Assembly: GCA_964464145.1 (NCBI GenBank)
Contig: CAYXFB010000085.1
Coordinates: 1 to 9,215 of the forward strand
Length of the DNA stretch: 9,215 nt
Direction: 5' to 3'
DNA from: UBA5399 sp964464145
GTDB lineage: Bacteria; Bacillota; Clostridia; Christensenellales; Christensenellaceae
The position numbers and the translations under genes are program-made. Numbering within the stretch: position 1 is the first letter of the stretch; the number at the start of each line of letters is the position of its first letter. Under the pieces are notes generated by a model. That model searched no databases and had not been told where the DNA came from. It was given only the letters and a program-made list of their open reading frames with translations. Positions 1-7,199 of the stretch are shown here, in pieces.

Positions 1-69
1 CATTTCGTATGTGCTAAGCTATTCGTGTCTTGTGACATTCTTAAATCCTCCATTTATGTCTGTTCGTAT

Positions 70-87
70 TGTAAAGTTAAATGAAAA
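70..87 (+). repeat. Left terminal inverted repeat of the IS
   Basis: TGTAAAGTTAAATGAAAA is the inverse of 1226-1244 apart from one missing A/T. The outer six bases seen at the other end (GGGCTC) are replaced here by unrelated sequence, so the tip is degenerate or lost. Confidence 0.75.
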
Positions 88-163
88 TTGAGACCTTGCA
101 ACGCTTTCTGGTATCATGTTTCTGCGACAAAACATTTACCTCCCAGAAAGGAGCAAAGTCTCA

Positions 164-1198
164 ATGCAGAAATCTTACCAGATTCGTTGCCCTAAGTGCA
201 ACAATTCATCCAACTTTTATCGTTATGGCAAAGATAATATTGGTTTCCAAAAGTATCAATGCCTTAACTGCTTCCATCAGTTCGCACCCGATCATCCTAA
301 ATCTTCTCGGGTGCGAGCTATTCACAAATACCCATCTTGTCCTATCTGTGGCAAGGCTTCTTTCCTGCACCATGACTATCAGAATTATTCCAATTTGCGC
401 TGTTGTGATAAGAAGTGTAACCACTCGTTCTTCATCATGAAGCCATCAACTATCATGACACCTTCCTGTTCCGCTTTATTCGGCAAAACCGACTTCTCTC
501 GTATGCGTTACCCTGTTCATATCATTATTACTGCCATCGTCCTGTTTTTCATCGGCAACAACTCGTTTCGTAAAATCTCTCTCATCATGCATATTTTGCA
601 CAATGTTTCAATATCTCATACAACTATTTCCAATTGGTGTACTCGCTTTGCTCCGATCTTTCAAAACATTTCTCTTGAGCTGATTCCCGCTCTTGATTTT
701 AATTCTGATGAGTGGCATGCTGACGAAACAGTAATCAAGATTGCCGGAGCAAAGCACTACCTTTGGTTCATCATCGACTCCGAAACCCGATTTGTACTTG
801 GATTTCATCTTTCCCCCTACAGAAGCTCGCCACAGGCTTTTTCTTTGCTGCACCAAACGCTTTCTTTACCCGGCAAGCCTGCCGCCATTGTCTCTGACCG
901 CTACGCTGCCTATAAGCAACCTGTTAAGTCTTTAGGCATACGCCACATCCGTGTCCAGTCCTTCTAAGATGATATTCCCAACAACCTCATTGAGGCTTTT
1001 AACAAGCAATTCAAGTCTTGGTACAAGACCAAACAAGGTTTTTGTTCCTTTGATTCTGCCAACAATCTTATTTCCATGTTCGTTTACTTCTTCAACTTTG
1101 TACGTCCTCATTCCGCCCTCAACGGTCTTACACCCGCACTGGTTGCCGGTCTGAATCTTTCACCCTCCCAGAAACGGAAGTATTACCTCCTAGCTTGA
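164..1198 (+). pseudogene. DDE transposase with double zinc ribbon, interrupted by a nonsense codon
   Basis: Cut-and-paste or replicative transposase of the IS, 344 codons if read through. The start at 164 is chosen because AGAAAGGAG lies at 145-153; an upstream in-frame ATG at 116 has no such site. Two N-terminal zinc ribbons are visible: Cys9/12/33/36, then Cys59/62 with Cys80/81/85. A helix-turn-helix lies near residues 133-165. The catalytic triad reads Asp187 (WHADET), Asp245 (SDRYAAY) and Glu277 (NNLIEAF). Codon 268 is TAA at 965-967. The frame then continues without shift (DDIPNNLIEAF to FVRPHSALNGLTPA) to TGA at 1196-1198, so a single change, probably AAA to TAA, separates the second Asp from the Glu. 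The truncated product should be inactive. Family placement IS6/IS240-like is moderate. Confidence 0.88.
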
Positions 1199-1211
1199 AG
1201 CTTTTCTATGT

Positions 1212-1250
1212 CTACGGCTTATAGTTTTTCATTTTAACTTTACAGAGCCC
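1212..1250 (+). repeat. Right end of the IS; inverted copy at 9052-9090
   Basis: The 39 bases ending in CAGAGCCC are, in reverse complement, identical to 9052-9090 except for one base (T versus C at 9081). The match includes the terminal inverted repeat plus about 13 bases of subterminal sequence, so it marks the same end of a related IS. Confidence 0.9.
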
Positions 1251-1315
1251 TATAAAGCGTTTATGACAGTATAGCGCTGCCGTGTCAAAAAAGCTCCCTA
1301 CTGTTAGATTCGTAA

Positions 1316-1350
1316 ACAAAAAGGCGACAGAGCCGACCTCTGCCACCTTT
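1316..1350 (-). terminator. Rho-independent terminator of the CD3324-family gene
   Basis: Read on the minus strand: AAAGGTGGCAGAG, loop GTCGG, then CTCTGTCGCCTTT running into TTTTT. This is a 13-bp stem with two G:U pairs and a U-tract just beyond the stop of the minus-strand gene. Confidence 0.85.
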
Positions 1351-1353
1351 TCT

Positions 1354-1626
1354 CTATTGTTTTTTCATAGCGGATAATATTTTATACACGGTCTTTATAG
1401 ACAGAAAATACTGTTCGGCCAGCATTCCGGCAGACGATCCGCTCTCGTATTGCTCGCAAATCTTTCTGTTGCGTTTTTCGAGAATGCCTCTGCTGTTTTT
1501 CAGCTCCCCCCACTGCTTTTTGGTTGCATGGCACCGGGGGATGTATATATATTCTCCGTCGATATGTTTTTGTATTGCCGCCAAAAGATGCTCCGGCAAT
1601 ACGCTGATTGCGTTTTTGTAGCCCAT
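1354..1626 (-). CDS. CD3324-family small helix-turn-helix protein
   Basis: 90-aa protein matching, from memory, the CD3324 family of Firmicutes. The signature start MGYKNAISVLPEHLLAAIQ is followed by GEYIYIPR, then a Trp-containing basic stretch (KKQWGELKNSRGILEKRN). The C-terminal half (residues about 55-88) predicts a helix-turn-helix, with SAGMLAEQYFLSIKTVYKIL as the core, so it is probably a small DNA-binding regulator; its targets are unknown. The start is supported by AGGAGGAG at 1631-1638, four bases upstream. The gene is monocistronic on the minus strand, ends in a strong hairpin terminator, and is transcribed away from the tRNA and the plus-strand operon, so it is probably resident chromosome and not part of the operon. 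The length is normal for the family. Confidence 0.85.
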   Translation of the reverse strand: MGYKNAISVLPEHLLAAIQKHIDGEYIYIPRCHATKKQWGELKNSRGILEKRNRKICEQYESGSSAGMLAEQYFLSIKTVYKILSAMKKQ

Positions 1627-1900
1627 TACGCTCCTCCTAAAAAATTATTTATTTAGGATGGAACAAAGGCTATCCTTAGCTCATTTACTATGCGATAGCC
1701 TCTGCTCCGCATAATTCCGACTCCATTTCATATGTTTTGATAAGTCATGCCCCCTTCTCGGAAAGATATCTTTTCTTCGGCTCGGAAGAAGCATAGCCAT
1801 ATTCTAACATATATCGTGTTTATCCTCCATTGCTTTTTTTGCACCGTCCTATATGTATTGCGATTCCCCGTGACATTACATAAAATACCGTGAAAAGTAT
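1627..1900. other. Intergenic region with small inverted repeats
   Basis: No gene of normal size lies between the CD3324-family start and the tRNA promoter. Visible structure: an 8-bp inverted repeat AGGCTATC (1667-1674) / GATAGCCT (1694-1701), and a 12-base palindrome AAAGATATCTTT (1762-1773) beside a CTTC/GAAG repeat. On the minus strand TAGAAT (1801-1806) could be a -10 box for the CD3324-family gene, but no convincing -35 is present. Confidence 0.5.
1681..1800 (-). other. Possible 39-aa small ORF (doubtful)
   Basis: A minus-strand frame from ATG at 1798-1800 to TGA at 1681-1683 would give a very basic 39-residue peptide (begins MAMLLPSRRKDIFPRRG). It has no good ribosome binding site. 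A second frame in the same stretch has ATG at 1746-1748 directly after GAAGGGGGC, but it hits TGA after six codons and then stays open to 1653. I do not recognise either peptide; they may be chance frames in a leader region. Confidence 0.15.
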
Positions 1901-1929
1901 TTGACTAATTACGCTTCGTGTTATATACT
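1901..1929 (+). promoter_or_regulatory. Sigma-A promoter of tRNA-fMet
   Basis: TTGACT (-35, 1901-1906), a spacer of exactly 17 bases, and TATACT (-10, 1924-1929). Transcription would start near 1936, about 32 bases before the mature tRNA. Confidence 0.88.
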
Positions 1930-1967
1930 ATATGAGTCGCCAATTTTGGGGCAACAAAATAATACGT

Positions 1968-2044
1968 CGCGGAGTAGAGCAGTTTGGTAGCTCGTCGGGC
2001 TCATAACCCGGAGGCCACAGGTTCAAATCCTGTCTCCGCAACCA
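1968..2044 (+). tRNA. Initiator tRNA-fMet (anticodon CAT)
   Basis: A complete 77-base cloverleaf with the 3' CCA encoded. The acceptor stem CGCGGAG/CTCCGCA has a C1:A72 mismatch, and the anticodon stem holds three consecutive G:C pairs (GGG around CTCATAA with CCC). Both are hallmarks of the initiator tRNA and not elongator Met. The D arm GAGCAGTTTGGTAGCTC and the T loop GGTTCAAATCC are canonical. It has its own promoter upstream and a terminator downstream, so it forms a single-gene unit. Confidence 0.97.
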
Positions 2045-2071
2045 AATATTGACCGACAGGTCGCTACAATG

Positions 2072-2104
2072 AAAAGTCCTTGATATAAGGGCTTTTTGTT
2101 GTTT
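2072..2104 (+). terminator. Terminator of the tRNA-fMet unit
   Basis: AAAGTCCTT, loop GATAT, AAGGGCTTT, followed by a T-rich tract (TTGTTGTTTT), 28 bases after the tRNA. The stem contains one G:U pair. Confidence 0.8.
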
Positions 2105-2117
2105 TACATGCAAAATT

Positions 2118-2144
2118 GCCGCCGTTGGGCGGCTTATTTTTTTT
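2118..2144 (+). terminator. Second hairpin with long T-tract
   Basis: GCCGCC (2118-2123), loop GTTG, GGCGGC (2128-2133), then TTATTTTTTTT. This is a strong rho-independent shape just after the first terminator. A further small CCCG/CGGG hairpin lies at 2146-2155. It could be a back-up terminator shielding the downstream operon from tRNA read-through. Confidence 0.7.
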
Positions 2145-2224
2145 GCCCGCAAGCGGGTGGCATTTTGTTGTGCAACCGCAGATTTGCCGGGTGCAGCCTT
2201 CTTGCATAAAAAGGCGCAAAAGGC

Positions 2225-2253
2225 TTGACATTATTCAGGTGAAAGAATACACT
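2225..2253 (+). promoter_or_regulatory. Promoter of the HTH-sigma-helicase operon
   Basis: Perfect -35 TTGACA (2225-2230), a 17-base spacer, and TACACT (2248-2253, four of six matches to TATAAT). Transcription would begin near 2260, about 27 bases before the first start codon. No other plausible promoter is seen before the later genes, so this one likely serves the whole operon. Confidence 0.75.
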
Positions 2254-2286
2254 GTTTATGTAAAATATTGTCGAAAGGTGGAAGCC

Positions 2287-2469
2287 ATGAATTTTATGAC
2301 TACGAAACAAGCTGCCGAGAGTTGGGGGGTTTCGCCGAGACGAGTAGCTGTTTTTTGTGAGCAAGGCAGAGTGCCTGGTGCAGTAAAGGCAGGTAAGACA
2401 TGGCTCTTACCTCCCAATACTGAAAAACCGGCAGATGCGCGAAAAAAAAGCAGTCATGACAAAAAGTAG
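2287..2469 (+). CDS. Small excisionase/MerR-like helix-turn-helix protein
   Basis: 60-aa DNA-binding protein, first gene of the operon. The start at 2287 is favoured by AAGGTGG at 2275-2281, five bases upstream; the upstream in-frame sequence runs through the promoter and is not coding. Residues about 4-40 (MTTKQAAESWGVSPRRVAVF, then CEQGRVPGAVKAGKTWLLP) form a winged-helix of the HTH_17/excisionase type, where a short HTH is followed by a Gly-rich wing and a Trp-Leu-(Leu/Ile)-Pro strand. The tail is basic (KPADARKKSS). Members of this group act as excisionases or small regulators. With no integrase nearby, I infer local regulation of the operon, possibly at its own promoter. It is full length for the group and separated from the next gene by 46 bases. 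Confidence 0.82.
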   Translation: MNFMTTKQAAESWGVSPRRVAVFCEQGRVPGAVKAGKTWLLPPNTEKPADARKKSSHDKK

Positions 2470-2515
2470 GTGAGGCAACGCTTTTGGTAATTAAGACAGG
2501 AGGTGTGGGCAAACA

Positions 2516-3556
2516 ATGTTAAACGAAGAATTTATTTTGTCATATATCGAGCCCAACCTCAATGCAAAACGTGAGCTTAGCGAGTTTGAATTTTTCGAGC
2601 TGTTCTCTGATTTGACTCGTAAAGAGCATTATGAAATTGTCAATATTATGATAGAGCATGATATTGATCTTGTCGAAGAAAAAGAAGAAGAAACAATCCT
2701 TTTAGATCAAGTCGAAGTTTTGAAGCATGGAGAATCCGATAAGGACTATAAAAAACTGCTTCACTTATCCAATGAGCAATTATGTATATTAGCACAAGAT
2801 GGTGAACGGGGCGCTGCCGCCGCAATCCTCGAAAAAAACAAGCGATTCGTTTATGGGCTTGCACTTAAAATTTATGGACAATTCAGTCAGAGCTGTTTAA
2901 CAACGGAGGATCTATTTCAAGAGGGAAATATCGGGCTCCTCGAATCCATCGTTCGATTTGATGCTTCTAAAGACAATAAATTTCTTACATATAGTTGGCA
3001 CTGGATTAGGCAACGAATAACAAGAGCGGCAATCGATAATGGGTATTTGATTAGGCTACCCGTTCACATGTATGAAAAAGTATCAAAAATCAATAACTAT
3101 CGCCACAAAAATCCGGATGCAAACATTGATGATCTTGTACAGGAATTCAATCAAGGAAATGAAGTAATAAGCAGAGATGAAATAGTATATCTGATTGTTT
3201 TGGCTGATCAATATCTGAACACTACGAGCTTAAACACGTTAGTGGGCGAAGATGAGTCTACAGAGCTTCTTGATTTTATTCCTGATGAAGAGGCGTTATC
3301 TGCACAAGATATAGTAATTGCGAAGCAACTGTCATCTGATATTGAAAACGCCTTATCAACTTTGAAACCCAAGGAAGTTATGGTTGTTCGCATGCGCATG
3401 GGTTTTGATGATGGTAAAGAACACACATTAGAGGAAATAGGAAAGATATTTAATGTAACAAGAGAGCGCATTCGACAGATTGAAGCCAGAGCTATTAAGA
3501 AACTGCGACATACAAGTCGTTCAAAAAAGCTAAAGCCCTATTACGAGGAGGTATAA
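2516..3556 (+). CDS. Complete RpoD-like sigma70-family RNA polymerase sigma factor
   Basis: 346-aa sigma factor that should direct RNA polymerase core to promoters. Residues about 20-55 (LSEFEFFELF to IEHDIDLVEE) resemble a region 1.1 fold, followed by an acidic linker. Region 2 spans about 84-190: DLFQEGNIGLLESIVRFD is core binding and KFLTYSWHWIRQRITR covers regions 2.3-2.4. Region 3.2 has a finger-like DESTELLDFIPDE (about 246-258). Region 4.2 ends in TLEEIGKIFNVTRERIRQIE and KKLRHTSRS, nearly the housekeeping sequence. Relative to E. coli sigma70, the -10 readers Q437 and T440 and the -35 readers R584, E585 and Q589 are kept, but W433 is His and T432 is Trp. It is shorter than a housekeeping RpoD and sits between an HTH gene and helicases, so it is an accessory sigma. 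AGGAGG (2498-2503) lies 12 bases before the ATG, a slightly long spacing. Confidence 0.93.
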   Translation: MLNEEFILSYIEPNLNAKRELSEFEFFELFSDLTRKEHYEIVNIMIEHDIDLVEEKEEETILLDQVEVLKHGESDKDYKKLLHLSNEQLCILAQDGERGAAAAILEKNKRFVYGLALKIYGQFSQSCLTTEDLFQEGNIGLLESIVRFDASKDNKFLTYSWHWIRQRITRAAIDNGYLIRLPVHMYEKVSKINNYRHKNPDANIDDLVQEFNQGNEVISRDEIVYLIVLADQYLNTTSLNTLVGEDESTELLDFIPDEEALSAQDIVIAKQLSSDIENALSTLKPKEVMVVRMRMGFDDGKEHTLEEIGKIFNVTRERIRQIEARAIKKLRHTSRSKKLKPYYEEV

Positions 3557-3558
3557 AT

Positions 3559-6500
3559 ATGGATCGGAGAATAGTTGAGTTTATCAGCGAGAACAGTGCC
3601 CAAGGAGTGCTTATTGTGCTCAAGGGGTACCCGCTCGGATCGTTTTGTATGCCGCAAATGAAAATTTCTATGCTTCTTGATAATAAGATTGGTCGGCTTT
3701 TGGAAATAACACAACAAGATCAGCAGGTCATATCGTTTGATGAATTCATTTGCCTCTATGACCTGCTGATTATGCAGTACAGAAAAATATGTATTATTGA
3801 GAACCCTGTATACCACTATTTATTTCCTGCACTTGTAGATTTAGGCGAGGATACTCGCAATGCGATTTTAAAGCATTTTGATGAGGATGCGGCAGATGAT
3901 ACTTTGGTTGGAGATATTGGAGAGTATACCAATATATATAGCAATTACCTGAAGACTTCTCAAGGCATTGCTTGTTGCTACAATATTGACGACACTCTTC
4001 TTCGACACGAAAAGATACAGCGATTTGTGTTTGAGGAGACAAGTCAACCGTTGAATGAACTTTCGGATTCCACTGATGATTTTGTTTACATTAATATTTG
4101 CAACGATACCGATTATTTTGAATTGGTGCAGCTTCTTCATTCTACGCAGGATTTGTATGCCGTTACTTGGGAAAGTTACCTTGCTGGTAAAGATGCTATA
4201 CGCAATAAAATTGATATTCTGTGCGCTCACTTTCCAAACCGTGTTTTCGCTTATGTGCACAATCTTCTCGGAAAAGAAGATGCAAGTGATCCAGAAGTAT
4301 TGTCACTTTTGGAAAAATACTGGGGATACACTGAATATAGACCAGTAAAGGTATATGATCTTGATGGAGCAGCAAATAAGCAGAAAAAGGTAGTTGCGAT
4401 TTCTCAAGAGCAAATCATTCATGATCTTATTGAACAAGCAGAACGTTGCATAGACGGAAAAAGTTTTAAGGATGTCTTTGTAACGGCACCAACCGGAGCT
4501 GGGAAATCTCTGATGTTTCAGTTGCCTGCTATATATCTTGCCGAGAAGTACAATCTTGTCACACTGGTGATTACACCGTTGATTGGGCTGATGAATGATC
4601 AAGTACAAGCATTATCACGCAACGGCTATTATGCTGCAAGAACAATCAATTCAGATATATCCCCAATTATCAAGCAAGAAATTTTAGACGAAGTCGCTAC
4701 AGGAAAATGTCACATATTATATCTTTCTCCTGAATCTTTATTAAGCAGAAGTGATATTCAACAGCTTATTGGAACGAGAAAAATCGGTATGCTTGTGGTT
4801 GACGAAGCGCATATTGTAACAACCTGGGGAAAGCAATTTCGTCCGGATTACTGGTATTTGGGCGATCACGTTCAAAAAATCCGGAGGGCACAAACACGAC
4901 GTGATGTTGACCCCTCACCATTTATCATAGCTACATTTACTGCTACAGCAATTTATGAAGGCAGAGAAGATATGTACCATGAAACACTAAACAGCCTTCA
5001 TATGATTGATCCAATCACCTACCTTGGATATGTCAAAAGGAGCAATATTTCAATAGAGATTAGTGAAGTTGAAGTAAGGCGAAATAAAACCGAGTATGAG
5101 ATAAACAAATTTGACGCCTTAATTTCGATGATCAAAACTGCGCTTATGCGAAACCAAAAGGTATTGATCTACTTTCCTACGGTAGCATTAATAAATCGCT
5201 TTTATGATTACTGTTACAGCAAAAATTTGAGCAACTATGTTACTCGCTATCATGGACAATTGCTTGCCGATGAAAAGGATGAAGGATTTAAACAATTCCA
5301 TTGCGGTGAAAAAATGATCATGCTGGCAACTAAGGCGTTTGGCATGGGAATTGATATTCCTGATATTTCTATTGTATCTCACTTTGCTCCGACCGGAAAT
5401 GTGTGCGACTACATGCAAGAGATTGGTCGTGCGGCTCGCAAAGAAAGCATTGAGGGTCATGCTATATATCAACACATGAGCAACGACTTTAAGCATATTA
5501 ACCGGTTGCATGGTTTATCTGCAATTCAGAAATACCAACTTGTTGAAGTAATCAAAAAGGTGCTCGATATCTATACAAGTACAAGATATAGAAGTAACGG
5601 TCATGCCTTGACAAAAAAGCGAAATGAAATGTTGATTGATGCAGAGAGCTTTAGTTATATCTTTGAAAGCCCTCTGGCTGATGATAGTGATTTAATCAAC
5701 AAAGTCAAGACTGCTATGTTATTGATACAAAAAGATTACGAGAATAGGGGTTTTGCGCCATTTTATATGCGACCAATTCCGCTGTTTGCATATGGGTATT
5801 TCGCAATACCACCTTTTGNNNNNNNNNNNNNNNNNNNNNNNNNNNNNNNNNNNNNNNNNNNNNNNNNNNNNNNNNNNNNNNNNNNNNNNNNNNNNNNNNN
5901 NNNNNNNNNNNNNNNNNNGCAATACCACCTTTTGAACAAGAGAAACTAAGCAAAAAATACCCTGGTGCTATTAAGTTGGTACACCATCAACAGAACGTAT
6001 GCGAGGTAAACCTAAGCAACATTTGGGAGAAGACATATAAAAGCGCAATGTCTTTCCCGAAATTCAAGTATCTCCTCTATACTCGCAACAATGAAATAAA
6101 CATAAACATAAATCAGCAATACAATATGGTATCAGCAATGCTTGTCGAACTTTTCTTCAGCGATGACAGCGAGAGAAAGTATGCTGAAACGATTACAGCC
6201 ATAAAAGAAGTGGTACACACTTCCATTTTTCAAGGAAAATACTTCTCGTTAGAAGAGATTGTCGACAAAGTGGCACAAGGTGCTAACATTAGTAAATACC
6301 GTGCGGAAAGCATTGTTGGGGTTACCCTCGCCGCAATGGATGTCTATCAACGAGAGTATTCGAGTAGGCTGAATGCTCGTATGTATCAAACCAGAGCCCT
6401 GCAAAATGGTACTATCTCATATCAGTTTCTAACTGTTTCTCGAGAGTTTTTTGCTTGGATTGATAAGGGATATAAATACATATGCCAGAATGCTAAAGAT

Positions 6501-7193
6501 CAGAAAATGTATATTGTCAATGACCAGTCATATAAGCGCTGTAAGGAGATAACCACTGTTCTTGGTATACTTGAATCTTTCGCAGCGCTGCGATTTAAAG
6601 CACTGGGGGGATCAAATAGTCAACTTTATATATATGTGAACGAGACAAAAAACATGCAAATGGTGCGTGACAAGCCAAACTCTTACAGGAACAAACTACT
6701 CGAGCTAATAAACAATAGACATAGCGAATCGGTTGAAATGCTATCATTCCTTTTTCAAAATAATCTTTCGAGTGATGAGGTTTGGGAGCACTTAGAAAAC
6801 TACTTTTTGGGGATTCTGCCAAAGCAATTACTACCACCGGAGGGTGAGCCGGTTGCCTCTTATGAAGATGAAGTATTTATGGTGCAACTTCAAGTGGGAG
6901 AAAATTTGAAAGCAGACTATCCTGATTGGGAACAAGTCAATATGATGTTTGACAATGATGAAATACTAAGGTTTCAAACGGCGAATATTCCTGTTGCTGA
7001 TTACTACGATGCCAAGCTGATATTGGGGCAGTTTGAAATCAATGCAAATTTGGTCTGGGTAGAACAAAAAATAGCGCTTACGAGCGGGGATGAAATGCCA
7101 GAGCTCAGGGCATTGGCAGCAAGTAATGGTTGGAAATGTGTGCCGCTTGACGAGGTAAAAACATGTGAATTGGCAGAAGCTTTTGTGAGGTGA
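3559..7193 (+). CDS. Giant RecQ-like SF2 helicase with unknown N- and C-terminal regions (gap inside)
   Basis: 1172 aa once the false gap is collapsed. Residues 1 to about 290 match nothing I recognise. The helicase core spans about 280-660: motif I APTGAGKS (310-317), VITPLIGLMNDQV, motif II DEAH (415-418) followed by WGKQFRPDY, the RecQ-type aromatic-rich loop, then TFTATA (motif III), ATKAFGMGIDIPD (V) and QEIGRAAR (620-627, VI). It should be an ATP-dependent DNA-unwinding enzyme. The RecQ zinc-binding and HRDC domains are not visible. About 500 C-terminal residues follow: a possible winged helix (SLEEIVDKVAQ, about 858-890) and a terminal domain with LVWVEQKIAL (1127-1136) that could be a PD-(D/E)xK-like strand. 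AGGAGG (3546-3551) lies inside the end of the sigma gene, with 2 bases between the genes, so translation is probably coupled. Helicase identity is firm; the flanking domains are not identified. Confidence 0.9.
5803..5934. other. Assembly gap (100 N at 5819-5918) flanked by a 16-base duplication
   Basis: GCAATACCACCTTTTG occurs immediately before the Ns (5803-5818) and immediately after (5919-5934). Removing one copy plus the Ns (116 bp) joins codon GAA across the junction and leaves an uninterrupted frame (PPF-EQEKLSKKYPGAIK). The gap therefore looks like an unmerged contig overlap, not missing sequence. A round 100 Ns is the usual placeholder for unknown length. Confidence 0.93.
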
Positions 7194-7199
7194 TCAATT

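Larger units (their letters stand above)
70..1250 (+). mobile_element. Insertion sequence, IS6/IS240-like, probably inactive
   Basis: About 1.18 kb element holding one transposase gene and bounded by imperfect terminal inverted repeats. The left end at 70-87 (TGTAAAGTTAAATGAAAA) matches the reverse complement of 1226-1244 with one base missing. The right end continues to GGGCTC at 1245-1250, and these six outer bases are not found at the left end. GGGCTCTGTAAAGTT resembles IS6-family tips (GGxxCTGTTGCAAAG is what I recall), and the DDE domain looks like the IS240 type; the family assignment is from memory and moderate. No 8-bp target duplication is visible. The broken transposase and incomplete left tip suggest a dead copy. 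Confidence 0.82.

Noticed and set aside
116..163. Longer transposase start at 116
   Set aside because: The ribosome binding site at 145-153 fits the ATG at 164; the extra 16 residues do not look like part of the zinc-ribbon domain.
965..967. Programmed stop read-through in the transposase
   Set aside because: No recoding context is evident; a simple nonsense mutation is the more economical reading.
70..1260. Target-site duplication flanking the IS
   Set aside because: The bases after 1250 (TATAAAGC) have no matching copy next to the left end.
2116..2286. N-terminal extension of the small HTH protein
   Set aside because: It covers a hairpin and the promoter; a good ribosome site and ATG occur at 2287.
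5976..7193. A separate gene starting with TTG at 5976
   Set aside because: Collapsing the duplicated 16-mer and the Ns puts this frame in phase with the upstream helicase, and no ribosome binding site precedes 5976.
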